From a virus: 64,000 bases of DNA. The translations under genes were made by a program, and so were the position numbers. Below the pieces are notes generated by a model. The model saw nothing but the letters and a program-made list of their open reading frames with translations, made no database searches and was not told the origin of the DNA. The stretch's first letter is position 1. Each line of letters begins with the position of its first letter. The stretch is taken from positions 54,810 through 118,809 of the IMG/VR virus record IMGVR_UViG_3300032222_000151; one strand, given 5' to 3'. Below are positions 45,931 to 53,815 of this stretch, in pieces.

Positions 45931-45960
45931 TTGACTTTTGACAAATTTTTGTGTTATACT
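45931..45960 (+). promoter_or_regulatory. promoter of the transglycosylase gene
   Basis: TTGACT, an 18-bp spacer and TATACT. A TTGACA also lies inside the spacer. It drives the plus-strand lytic gene. Confidence 0.6.
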
Positions 45961-45966
45961 AGGTAG

Positions 45967-45986
45967 TAACACCTACCAGGGTGTTA
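45967..45986 (+). promoter_or_regulatory. 5' leader hairpin of the transglycosylase gene
   Basis: TAACACC and GGTGTTA form a perfect 7-bp stem around TACCAG, just after the predicted transcription start and 14 nt before AAGGAGG. It could be an operator, or control translation of a potentially toxic lytic enzyme. Confidence 0.5.
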
Positions 45987-46007
45987 TTGTTTTCTAAGGA
46001 GGAAACT

Positions 46008-46571
46008 ATGATTAAATTTATCGAAAGAAACAAAGAGATCATTAGCACACTCAGTATCGTAGCACTAGTAACGGTTTTGTCAAACTCTGCTAATGCTATT
46101 TCAGATCTTGATACGAAGAACAATCTTAGCCTGGAACAGGCTCAGACATCGGAAACCACCTCGAAAGAGGTTTTTTTGGTTTCTAAGGCAAAAAAGTTAG
46201 AGAGTTTTGAGAATAAGACTTCTCTGACAGACTTAGAACTAAAGCAATTGCTTTCGCTTGTTGGCTTCAAGGGCAAAGACCTTGTTGTTGCTTGGGCAGT
46301 AGCAAAGAAAGAGTCTAATGGGCGACCATTGGCATTTAATGGAAATCATAAGACTGGAGACTCATCTTATGGAATGTTCCAAATCAATATGATCGACAAC
46401 CTTGGTCCTGATCGTAGAACCAAATTTGATCTTGAGTCCAACGCAGAACTATTTAATCCCGTTAAGAATGCAGAAATTGCATACTACATGACAAATGGCG
46501 GAGAAGATTGGTCCTCTTGGAAGGGTATTACCCCAAAGACCAGAATGTGGATGAATAAGTTTCCTAAGTAA
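46008..46571 (+). CDS. secreted lytic transglycosylase / lysozyme-like protein, 187 aa
   Basis: Residues 1-30 are a signal peptide: basic N-region (KFIERNKE), hydrophobic IISTLSIVALVTVL, and a cleavage site SANA before ISDL. Residues 84-187 are a transglycosylase-like domain with the motif AVAKKESNG (likely catalytic Glu102), then GDSSYGMFQINM, the SLT/lysozyme-fold signature. It would cleave peptidoglycan from outside the membrane. It is on the plus strand, alone among leftward genes. The start is the ATG after AAGGAGG; a GTG nine codons earlier is in frame but lacks that spacing. It may act in lysis or as a Sec-dependent endolysin. Confidence 0.8.
   Translation: MIKFIERNKEIISTLSIVALVTVLSNSANAISDLDTKNNLSLEQAQTSETTSKEVFLVSKAKKLESFENKTSLTDLELKQLLSLVGFKGKDLVVAWAVAKKESNGRPLAFNGNHKTGDSSYGMFQINMIDNLGPDRRTKFDLESNAELFNPVKNAEIAYYMTNGGEDWSSWKGITPKTRMWMNKFPK
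46158..46177 (+). terminator. terminator-like hairpin inside the transglycosylase gene
   Basis: ACCTC, a GAAA tetraloop, GAGGT and seven T. It lies in the linker just after the signal-peptide region, in the reading frame. An intrinsic terminator of this shape could attenuate the gene. No antiterminator sequence is visible. Confidence 0.5.
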
Positions 46572-46572
46572 T

Positions 46573-47604
46573 TTAGTGCTGGGGCTGTTCTATCTGACTC
46601 TTAATCCAAAGATAGGTTTTTTCAATTCCTTCTTTTAGAGTCATAGAGTAGTCCCAGCCTAATTCTTTTCTAACCAAATCATTGTTTGAGTTTCTACCCC
46701 TTACACCAAGTGGTCCAGGTATGTGGTGCTTAGTTAGTGTCTTTCCTTCAATTCCGCAAGCAATATCTACCAACTGATTAATTGTAACCATTTCTTCTGA
46801 TCCTATATTTACTGGTCCAGTGAAGTCTGACTCCATAAGCCTTCTTGTTGCCTCTATGCATTCATCTATGTAGAGGAATGATCGAGTTTGTTCTCCATCC
46901 CCCCAGATTTCTACAGAATCATCGGCCTGTATAACTTTTCTACACATTGCAGCAGGAGCCTTTTCTTTTCCACCATCCCAAGTTCCCTCTGGTCCATAAA
47001 TATTATGATATCTGGCAATGGCTACTGGGATCTTATTGTTTCTATTAAATGCCAAGAACATTCTTTCACTAAACAGTTTTTCCCAACCGTACTCGCTGTC
47101 AGGATCTGCAGGGTATGCATCAGACTCTTTCAATCCAGGATTATTAACATCTAACTGCTTATAGTCAGGATACATGCATGCAGAACTTGAGTAGAATATC
47201 TTGGTTTTATTAATATCATATTTTTCATTAAGTCTTGATTGTGCTCTTAGAAGATTAAGGTTTATTAGAGCAGAGTTTTCCATAATCTGAGAATCGTTAT
47301 CTCCAGTAAAGATATATCCCGCACCACCCATATCTGCTGCAAACTGATAAATTTCATCAAAGGTTGTTATGGAACGATAAGGAACTTCATGATAAAAGTT
47401 TCCCTGGTATCCTTTAAACTGAATTACTTTTTCAACATTTTCATATACAGATAAATCTCTTTCAATAAACTCATCTGCTTCTGTATTTGAAAAGTCTGGA
47501 TGTTTTAAGTCAACACCTCTAACCCAATAACCTTCTGCTTTTAATCTTTTAACCATGTGGCTTCCTATAAAGCCCCCTGCTCCCAATACCAGTGCTGTTT
47601 TCAT
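46573..47604 (-). CDS. GDP-mannose 3,5-epimerase-like sugar nucleotide epimerase, 343 aa
   Basis: A short-chain-type epimerase with Gly8-X-Gly-Gly-X-X-Gly (LGAGGFIGSH) for NAD. It matches plant GDP-mannose 3,5-epimerase closely: SSSACMYPDYKQL, Tyr172-X3-Lys176 (EYGWEKL), ARYHNIYGPEGTW, KAPAAMCRK and VNIGSEEMVTINQLVDIA. The catalytic Cys143 and Lys215 align with the plant Cys145 and Lys217. The enzyme turns GDP-mannose into GDP-L-galactose. The start MKTALV overlaps the upstream stop (ATGA), so the pair is coupled. It most likely feeds the glycosyltransferase next door. A GDP-L-fucose-type activity is less likely. Confidence 0.88.
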   Translation of the reverse strand: MKTALVLGAGGFIGSHMVKRLKAEGYWVRGVDLKHPDFSNTEADEFIERDLSVYENVEKVIQFKGYQGNFYHEVPYRSITTFDEIYQFAADMGGAGYIFTGDNDSQIMENSALINLNLLRAQSRLNEKYDINKTKIFYSSSACMYPDYKQLDVNNPGLKESDAYPADPDSEYGWEKLFSERMFLAFNRNNKIPVAIARYHNIYGPEGTWDGGKEKAPAAMCRKVIQADDSVEIWGDGEQTRSFLYIDECIEATRRLMESDFTGPVNIGSEEMVTINQLVDIACGIEGKTLTKHHIPGPLGVRGRNSNNDLVRKELGWDYSMTLKEGIEKTYLWIKSQIEQPQH

Positions 47605-48620
47605 ATCTTTGATTCTTCCCATTCTCTCCACCATTGCTTTGTTAAAGAATCTTTAACATTATAACCATTCCAAGAATATTTGCCAGTAACTTTGTGATCT
47701 TGTTCTCCAAAAAGTTTAAATCCAATATTTGATTTTTGGTTTATATTTCTATGAATATATCCTGTATATGTGCTTCCAGGCGTTCCAATAAAATCTTTGC
47801 TGTGATGCATTACAAGGTTATTTATTATTCCGAATGAAACTTCTTCTTTAAATGGTAGATCTCTAAACTCTTTATAAAAATTTTTTAAAATGTATCTATC
47901 GAGAAGCAATGTTTTATAATCAGATCCTGACACAACATCACTTGTTGGCTCATCTGTTGATAAAACGATTGTCCTGTTACCTTTTAATCTAGAAAGACCA
48001 TAGTTAAAAGATTCTACTGTAGTGTTTATCATAGGCCGATGGTCTGTTAATCTTAAATGTGCTCCGTTAAAATCTCCTATTGACTTTGCAATATTTTCTG
48101 ATAATTCATAATATTCTTTTTTAAATTTTACTGATGAAATGTTTGAATTTAAATCTTCTGTCCTGTTGTTAAAAAATCTACTATAGTATCCCAAAGTCTT
48201 TCTTATATCCCAATCTTTTTCTTCATCCATAGAAAATAATTCTCTTCCTTCAGAAAACTCGTGGTCTTCTTTATCGGAATGATAAAAGTTCATTAAAACT
48301 TTTACATTGTCCGTATCTGAAGAAAAAACATCTACAATGTCGTCAATAAATATATGGTTTTCTTTATTGTTCCAGTCAAGCAATTCTGTTATCTTTGGAA
48401 AAACATCTGTATCAACTTTATTTCCACGATCATTAAATCTATAGTTTGCAGAATATATAGGAACTCTTCTATTATTATAGTTTCCATTTGGCGGGTTATT
48501 TATGTTATGCCAAACCATCTGTCTTCCACTTATGGCTGCCAACCCAACACCCAGTTCTACACTAGTTATTTGATTAAATAGTCCGCATGGGTTATATAGT
48601 TGAAAGAATATTTTTTTCAT
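47601..48620 (-). CDS. O-fucosyltransferase-like glycosyltransferase, 339 aa
   Basis: The N-terminal GLFNQITSVELGVGLAAISG has the G-x-NQ layout of GT-B fucosyltransferases. A central GAHLRLTDHRP has the HxR motif (His188, Arg190) of the protein O-fucosyltransferase/NodZ family, and the FIGTPGSTYTGYI segment (277 on) is the family's nucleotide-sugar loop. Such enzymes use GDP-sugars, matching the GDP-sugar epimerase whose start overlaps its stop. A GDP-L-galactose or GDP-L-fucose donor and a Ser/Thr, hydroxyproline or glycan acceptor are inferred. Not present in typical actinophages as far as I know. Confidence 0.72.
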   Translation of the reverse strand: MKKIFFQLYNPCGLFNQITSVELGVGLAAISGRQMVWHNINNPPNGNYNNRRVPIYSANYRFNDRGNKVDTDVFPKITELLDWNNKENHIFIDDIVDVFSSDTDNVKVLMNFYHSDKEDHEFSEGRELFSMDEEKDWDIRKTLGYYSRFFNNRTEDLNSNISSVKFKKEYYELSENIAKSIGDFNGAHLRLTDHRPMINTTVESFNYGLSRLKGNRTIVLSTDEPTSDVVSGSDYKTLLLDRYILKNFYKEFRDLPFKEEVSFGIINNLVMHHSKDFIGTPGSTYTGYIHRNINQKSNIGFKLFGEQDHKVTGKYSWNGYNVKDSLTKQWWREWEESKI

Positions 48621-48621
48621 A

Positions 48622-49209
48622 CTACATTGACATCATTTCTTGACCAACATTATCTTTTTTCCTAATTGTGTTAAATAAATAGTCTGGTCCTTGCGTAAAA
48701 TACCAATGATCTGGCTCACAGTAAAAAAAGAAAGCATTGACAACTAAATTGTGCTTTGGGTCTGTGAAATCTTCTCTCCAGTGCTCTTGATCATTTCCAT
48801 AAGAAATAACTGCATCATTTTCTTCTGGACTAAATCTTTCTCCTTCTACAAAAAAATCCCAGGGAGTTTTATGAAATACTGTAAGATTTATGTGATATGT
48901 GCATGCATTATCATCAACATGTTTCCAAAGGTTTGCTTTGTCTCCCTCGTAAATACTTAAAAGGCACCACGAAGGTAGCATTGTTTCTGAACCAAACTCT
49001 TTTTTTGCAAGTGGTAAAAGCATTTCATGAAACCTTTGCAGTGGCTTCATATGTTCTGGTATATTATTTCCCCAGACAGTCCATTGGTGTCTTCCAAATG
49101 CCTCGCTATATGTGCTCTTATCGTTTGCCCACATATGAAGTGCGTAGTTTTGTAAACTTTTTAATTCATGATCTTCTAATACATTTTTAATCATGTACGC
49201 TTGCTTCAT
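48622..49209 (-). CDS. 2OG-Fe(II) oxygenase-like protein, 195 aa
   Basis: A more distant member of the oxygenase class: ligands His97-X-Asp99 (WKHVDDNAC) and His143 (QEHWRED), with Arg145 or Lys152 for 2-oxoglutarate. Strands CTYHINLTVFHKTPWDFFVE and NDAVISYGND precede the last His, as in 2OG oxygenases of glycan-adjacent clusters. It is one base from the 525-aa Pro-rich fibre and one base from the glycosyltransferase, so it is the oxygenase most tightly linked to both. It is the natural candidate to hydroxylate this fibre. Confidence 0.75.
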   Translation of the reverse strand: MKQAYMIKNVLEDHELKSLQNYALHMWANDKSTYSEAFGRHQWTVWGNNIPEHMKPLQRFHEMLLPLAKKEFGSETMLPSWCLLSIYEGDKANLWKHVDDNACTYHINLTVFHKTPWDFFVEGERFSPEENDAVISYGNDQEHWREDFTDPKHNLVVNAFFFYCEPDHWYFTQGPDYLFNTIRKKDNVGQEMMSM

Positions 49210-49210
49210 A

Positions 49211-50788
49211 TTAATCCTTATTGTTTGTGTTTGTAGATATTGATGGATTTACTCTACCGCCCCAGTTTTCTGAGAAGTATGGTGGTGGGAAATATGGAGG
49301 GAAGAATGGGAAAGTTGGTGGGAAGAATGGAGTTCCTCCTCCTCCACCTGTTGGTGCTACTGGCTCAACTGGAACAAAAGATGGGAAAGTTGGTGGGAAA
49401 AATGGAAATGCTGGTGGGAAGAATGGTGGGAAGAATGGATTTGGTGCTGTTGGTGCAACTGGTGCTACAGGTGTAACTGGAGCGACAGGAGTTACAGGTG
49501 CTACAGGGGTAGGTCCTCCACCCCAGTTAGCAGAAAAGTATGGTGGTGGAAAATATGGAGGTGCTGTTGGTGTTGTAGTTGGAGCAACAGGAGTAACTGG
49601 AGTAACAGGTGCTACTGGTGCCACTGGATCTGCTGTTGGTGCTACTGGTGCTACGGGAGCAACAGGTTCAGCGGTAGGCCCTCCTCCCCATAGTGAAGAG
49701 AAATATGGAGGTGGGAAATATGGAGGTGCTACTGGTGTAGGTGCTACTGGCTCAACTGGAGTTGTAGGTCCTCCTCCCCATAGTGAAGAGAAATATGGTG
49801 GTGGGAAATATGGAGGGTCTGTAATTGGTGCTACAGGATCTGTTGTAGGGGCAACTGGATCTACAGTTGGAGCAACAGGTGAAACGGGAGTAACAGGTGA
49901 AACAGGAGCAACAGGTGCTACTGGCTCAACTGGTGCTACAGGTGTAGGTGTTGGAATAAAGTAAGGGAATGATGGAGGAAAGAATGGTGGTGCAACTGGT
50001 GTAGGAGTAGGCGCTACTGGATCAACATGTACTGGTGTTACTGGAGTAGGTGTTGGTGTTGGTGTTGGTGTTGGTGTTGGAGTAGGGGTTGGTGTTGAAA
50101 CATTTTCATAAATATCTCCATAAACAACCCAGTCATTTGTTCCAACCTTCAAAAATGTTGCTTTCCCATATTGAGTGTCAATGTACATCTGAGAGTTCTT
50201 GCTATTTAGTGTTACACCAGAAGTTGGTACAAAAGTTGTTCTCCCAGATCCAATCTCAACTACATGATATTGATACCCTACTGGAATTGCAACTGAAGAA
50301 TTTAGCGGGATAGTCAAAGACATTGACGATGATGTTGATAATAGTATTGTTTTTCCAGCATCTACTGAGTCTAATGTAAAACTTGATGACTTAGTTATTA
50401 CTGTTGTCTGTAGACCAATTTGAGAAGAAATATTTGTTATTTGAGCCTGAAGAGCAGTGTCTGCTGTATCAACATAAAGTTTTGTTGCTGCATGTAGATT
50501 TTCTGTTGGTGCACCAGATAGTGTTAGTGCTCCTGTCATTGTGTCGCCAGCCTTAGCAACCTTTGAAGATGTCAATGTTGCATCTGCATTTACAAGGTTT
50601 TGAAGGTGCTTTGCAATTGATGGGTTTACAAGGTTTGCAGGGTCTGTATTTGCCCCATCATAAGAATATGATCCATAATGATAAAGTCTGAGCGCTGCTT
50701 GAATGTCTGCTGCATCTCCAAGACCTGGGATTTTGGTATTGAAGAGTCCGCTACCTGATACGGTATTGTCAATATTCTCTTCTGCCAC
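49211..50788 (-). CDS. proline-rich fibre protein with PYFPPPYF repeats, 525 aa
   Basis: Residues 1-230 are a beta/helical base ([18 protein letters not shown] and a collar-like section [20 protein letters not shown]). From about 231 to 510 it is a rod of PT, PVAP, PVEP and PVTP units with four copies of PYFPPPYFS-x-WGGGP-like motifs, then [15 protein letters not shown]. It ends [18 protein letters not shown], like the 322-aa fibre. Start is GTG after an AAAGGGTG. It is coupled to the oxygenase and sugar genes. Extensin-like composition suggests hydroxylation and glycosylation. Confidence 0.78.
   Translation of the reverse strand: MAEENIDNTVSGSGLFNTKIPGLGDAADIQAALRLYHYGSYSYDGANTDPANLVNPSIAKHLQNLVNADATLTSSKVAKAGDTMTGALTLSGAPTENLHAATKLYVDTADTALQAQITNISSQIGLQTTVITKSSSFTLDSVDAGKTILLSTSSSMSLTIPLNSSVAIPVGYQYHVVEIGSGRTTFVPTSGVTLNSKNSQMYIDTQYGKATFLKVGTNDWVVYGDIYENVSTPTPTPTPTPTPTPTPTPVTPVHVDPVAPTPTPVAPPFFPPSFPYFIPTPTPVAPVEPVAPVAPVSPVTPVSPVAPTVDPVAPTTDPVAPITDPPYFPPPYFSSLWGGGPTTPVEPVAPTPVAPPYFPPPYFSSLWGGGPTAEPVAPVAPVAPTADPVAPVAPVTPVTPVAPTTTPTAPPYFPPPYFSANWGGGPTPVAPVTPVAPVTPVAPVAPTAPNPFFPPFFPPAFPFFPPTFPSFVPVEPVAPTGGGGGTPFFPPTFPFFPPYFPPPYFSENWGGRVNPSISTNTNNKD
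50049..50078 (-). repeat. five exact hexanucleotide repeats (Pro-Thr rod)
   Basis: GGTGTT occurs five times in a row on the plus strand and codes for Pro-Thr pairs in the fibre gene. Slippage would add or remove pairs without a frameshift. Confidence 0.75.
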
Positions 50789-50807
50789 TATAAATCACCC
50801 TTTTTCA

Positions 50808-51428
50808 TTATACCACCGAAATAAAAAGATGAACTACCTTGGTTCCAGTTATTGGTCCCCAGGATCCATCTATATATTCTACTCCATTTATTTCAATAGG
50901 TACCGCTAAAACTCCAGAACTTGTAATAAACTCATTTATAACCATATTGCTTGCTACTGGGCCTCCATCTGGTGATGAGGCTATAGAATACTGTACATTT
51001 ATGTTTGATGCTGTAATAGGTCCTGATGCCAAATCATAAAAATATGTAATATTGATTGGGCTTAGTGTCAGTTTTCCATCTGCTGCAACTACTGTCTGAG
51101 TTCCAGAGTAAAAATTATTTTTTAGGCTTAAAAGTGGTTGCCACTCAAATGAATTTCCAGAACCACGAACATACTGAAACATTGTTTTGTATGTTGGAGA
51201 TCCTGCCAAGTAATCGATAACTATATCCAATGGACTTAATGATATATTAAGAGCGCTTAGTGCATCTGCTAAAGTTGTTGAAGCAACAGTTGCATCTCTT
51301 GGGTCTCCTTGCAAACCAATTATAAAATTTCCACGGTCTCCAGTTGGTCCAAAATCTAAATCAAGACTAACTGTTTCTGGTCCTCCAAAAACCGTAAGAT
51401 CTTCAGTTGACAATAAAATATCTGCCAT
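50808..51428 (-). CDS. fibre-module protein, 206 aa
   Basis: Unrecognised beta-rich protein. The first 25 residues (ETVSLDLDFGPTGDRGNFII) are a head-type attachment, and the middle (KLTLSPINITYFYDLASG) is strand-rich. It has a C-terminal VEYIDGSWGPITGTKVVHLF. It overlaps the stop of the preceding Pro-Thr fibre by one base. A fibre subunit or fibre chaperone are both possible. Confidence rests on coupling and location. Confidence 0.65.
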   Translation of the reverse strand: MADILLSTEDLTVFGGPETVSLDLDFGPTGDRGNFIIGLQGDPRDATVASTTLADALSALNISLSPLDIVIDYLAGSPTYKTMFQYVRGSGNSFEWQPLLSLKNNFYSGTQTVVAADGKLTLSPINITYFYDLASGPITASNINVQYSIASSPDGGPVASNMVINEFITSSGVLAVPIEINGVEYIDGSWGPITGTKVVHLFISVV

Positions 51429-52111
51429 TAAATCATATCCTCATTTGTAGGTGCTGCCGTAGGAGTTGCTACTGGAGTTGGCTCAGCAATAGGTGCAGTA
51501 ATTGGAGTTGGTGCTATTGGTGTTGGCGATGCAACTGGCTCTGCTACTGGTGTAGGAGTTACTGGTGTAGGTGCAACTGGTGTAGGAGTTGGTGCTACAG
51601 GAGTAGGAGTTGGCGTTGGTGTAGGGGTAGGAGTTGGTGTAGGGGTAGGAGTTGGTGTAGGGGTAGGCTGTGTTGCAGATGTTGCTCCTGTAACCTGATC
51701 TGTAATTGTTATTGTTCCAGTAAGAAGTGTATGAACTATTTCATAACTTCCAATTCCTGATCCCATTGATGGCTTTCTTACTTCAACATCATAAACATAT
51801 TCTGTTCCAGCAACTAACGAATCTGAGTCTGTTGGTCTAATTGCACATTGAACAAAAGTTCCATCATCTGAAACTCTTGCAAAACATCTAATTGGAGTTC
51901 CTTCGGATCCACGAACTGTTGATATAGTAAATTGTGCACTATCGTATGGTGTTACAGTATCTGTGTAATCGTCTGGAGTATTGGCAAAATTTGTTGGCAC
52001 ATAATATTGGCTTAAATCAAAAACCGTTCCATCGTTCTTTTTCGGGTAGATACGAAACTCAAAGGTGTCACCCTTATAGTAATTAAAGTCGTAGGTTGCT
52101 GGAAATGCCAT
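51428..52111 (-). CDS. fibre protein with Pro-Thr rod, 227 aa
   Basis: Residues 1-135 are a BppU-like base (NYYKGDTFEFRIYPKKNDG), related to the two VVRGD proteins of this cluster. Residues 140-225 are a PTPTPTP rod with PVAP and PITAP breaks, very like the rod of the 525-aa protein. The start MAFPATYD is taken because TATAAT lies exactly 6 nt before it; a form eight residues longer lies upstream of that box. The Pro content makes it another target for hydroxylation. Confidence 0.72.
   Translation of the reverse strand: MAFPATYDFNYYKGDTFEFRIYPKKNDGTVFDLSQYYVPTNFANTPDDYTDTVTPYDSAQFTISTVRGSEGTPIRCFARVSDDGTFVQCAIRPTDSDSLVAGTEYVYDVEVRKPSMGSGIGSYEIVHTLLTGTITITDQVTGATSATQPTPTPTPTPTPTPTPTPTPTPTPVAPTPTPVAPTPVTPTPVAEPVASPTPIAPTPITAPIAEPTPVATPTAAPTNEDMI
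51618..51667 (-). repeat. exact 18-bp tandem repeats (2.8 copies) in the Pro-Thr rod
   Basis: The plus-strand unit GGTGTAGGGGTAGGAGTT is repeated without change. Each codes for three Pro-Thr pairs in the minus-strand gene. Confidence 0.8.
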
Positions 52112-52117
52112 AGTTTT

Positions 52118-52123
52118 ATTATA
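52118..52123 (-). promoter_or_regulatory. -10 box of a leaderless promoter
   Basis: TGGTATAAT ends 6 nt before the ATG at 52111, and overlaps the stop codon of the preceding collagen-like gene. Confidence 0.55.
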
Positions 52124-52847
52124 CCACGCTGACATATATAGATTTGAGTATTACTGATGCGTCATAGTCAGTACGGATTTGAGGAACTGCTCCATTACCC
52201 CAGATCTTTTGATTCTCAATAAAGATATGTTGCGTTACCGTGATTGGATAAGTATGCTGGTATTTTAGGGAACCGATAAACTGTGAAACATCTAAATCGC
52301 TGTTGGGAGAATATGTCCTGATCCAAACCTCAGTATTACTACTATATGTTGTTAGTTCAAAACTGTAGGTTATGAATACTTGGGCACCCTCTTCAAGTCC
52401 CCTGAAGTTAAAGGCTCTTGCGTGATCATTCCATAGTGGGGTACATCCTTTTGGAAGGTAGGATTCATTTGACTTGCCATCAGATAACAAGAAGGTTGTT
52501 ACCCATCCGTCATCTCCTTCTGATATTCCAAGTTTGAAGGGTTTTTCTACTTTGTTATGATATGAAGCCCAACCTGCTTGCTGTCCTGAAGATGATAGAG
52601 AACTTAAGCCATCTTTGCCTGCTGGTCCTTGTGCACCTTTTGGTCCCGCTTTTCCTTCTGGACCTTGTGGACCTTCTTTTCCATCTCTACCGTCTCTACC
52701 TGCAGGTCCTTGTGGTCCTACTGGTCCAGGTACTGGAAGAAAAGATAAAGTGTTATCTGGTAATCCAGTTGCCTGGCTCTGCTCTACTTGTGCAGCATAA
52801 GAAGACTTTTTTGCACCAGGAAAATCCATAGATTTAGATACGGCCAT
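52119..52847 (-). CDS. collagen-like fibre protein, 242 aa
   Basis: Residues 40-80 are a Gly-X-Y repeat (GPVGPQGPAGRDGRDGKEGP and on), long enough for a collagen triple helix with Pro in the Y position. It has a globular C-terminal trimerisation/binding domain (FKLGISEGDDGWVTTFLLSD, YPITVTQHIFIENQKIW). In other organisms Y-position proline is hydroxylated by prolyl 4-hydroxylase, whose relatives fill the neighbouring region. No signal peptide. GATAAT lies 6 nt before the ATG. Confidence 0.8.
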   Translation of the reverse strand: MAVSKSMDFPGAKKSSYAAQVEQSQATGLPDNTLSFLPVPGPVGPQGPAGRDGRDGKEGPQGPEGKAGPKGAQGPAGKDGLSSLSSSGQQAGWASYHNKVEKPFKLGISEGDDGWVTTFLLSDGKSNESYLPKGCTPLWNDHARAFNFRGLEEGAQVFITYSFELTTYSSNTEVWIRTYSPNSDLDVSQFIGSLKYQHTYPITVTQHIFIENQKIWGNGAVPQIRTDYDASVILKSIYVSVV

Positions 52848-52867
52848 AAAGATATTATCTCACTCTA

Positions 52868-53815
52868 TTAAGCAGAAATATAAGTACCGTTAACATAAAT
52901 ATTTGTATTTGTTGTTAAGACTACTGGAGTATTTTGCTTTAGCATTGCTTCCATTACTGGAGAGTTTGCTCCACCTTGCTGCTTGATGTAGTGAAGATCA
53001 AGTGTCTGTGTATTAGGAAGGTGATCAGCATTTACAATTATGTGCCCTGCCAAATCTGGGTTTGCTGTTTCATCAACAAATACCCAACCTGAGAAGTGAT
53101 TCATTGTTCCTGCTAATGGAGCAAATGGTAGTTCTAGGTTTAGTTGTCCCGTTCCAAAATTTGTGACGGTAGAACAATCAACTGCAATCCAGAATGATAC
53201 TAGTTGTCCTTGCTTAACATAATGTGAATTATAAGTAGGATGTGTATCACCAGAGCCAGTAAATGTTAGACCAGTTGCAGTAAAGTTTGGTGTCCATCTA
53301 ACTGATTGAAAAGAAACATCTGCATCTGCTCCTGGTGCTGCAATGGTTGTCCAGTATTCAGTTCCTGGAGCATAACCTGCGTTTAATGGTAGAACTCTGT
53401 AATAGGTTCCACCATTGTAAGTTACAACATCTCCAATGTTATAGTCTGCTCCACCGTCGTATTCTCCAAGAAAATTCCAAAGTGCATCTGCTCCATTAGA
53501 GCCATCTGTTCCGTCTGCACCATTTGTACCATCTGCACCCTTTGCTGCAATTAAATCAAACTTAGATGTGTCGGTTGGTAGTGTCCCAGCAGTTGTTATT
53601 GCCTTTGCATAATAAAGTTGTCCTTGATAAGTTACAACGTCTCCAGTTGCGTAAGAAGAATTTAGTTGCCACTCTCCATTATAACTCCATAGGGCATCTG
53701 CACCTGCTGGGCCTTGCAAACCTTGTTCGCCTTGTAGACCTCTTGGTCCTACGGCTCCTTCGTCTCCCTTGTCTCCAACTGCGCCTGGCATTGGAACAAT
53801 CTTAATAACTGCCAT
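52868..53815 (-). CDS. collagen-like fibre protein with repeated carbohydrate-binding domain, 315 aa
   Basis: A short Gly-X-Y run (residues 10-40, VGDKGDEGAVGPRGLQGEQG) precedes two copies of a 45-residue domain of chitin-binding type: LWSYNGEWQLNSSYATGDVV and LWNFLGEYDGGADYNIGDVV, each ending in VVTY-G-YY. Between them is a second run (AAKGADGTNGADGTDGSNGA). The C-terminus (IIVNADHLPNTQTLDLHYIK) is a head-binding or tip domain. It likely binds glycans on the host. The start overlaps the previous stop by one base. Confidence 0.8.
   Translation of the reverse strand: MAVIKIVPMPGAVGDKGDEGAVGPRGLQGEQGLQGPAGADALWSYNGEWQLNSSYATGDVVTYQGQLYYAKAITTAGTLPTDTSKFDLIAAKGADGTNGADGTDGSNGADALWNFLGEYDGGADYNIGDVVTYNGGTYYRVLPLNAGYAPGTEYWTTIAAPGADADVSFQSVRWTPNFTATGLTFTGSGDTHPTYNSHYVKQGQLVSFWIAVDCSTVTNFGTGQLNLELPFAPLAGTMNHFSGWVFVDETANPDLAGHIIVNADHLPNTQTLDLHYIKQQGGANSPVMEAMLKQNTPVVLTTNTNIYVNGTYISA

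Noticed and set aside
45938-45960. TTGACA at 45938 as the -35 box for TATACT
   Set aside because: The spacer is only 11 bp; TTGACT at 45931 gives 18 bp.
49221-49964. A 247-residue plus-strand reading frame looking like collagen (GATGATG repeats) opposite the Pro-rich fibre
   Set aside because: It is the mirror of Pro-Val-Ala codons on the minus strand. It has no independent start site or domain, while the minus frame has a fibre base, repeats and a tag shared with another fibre.
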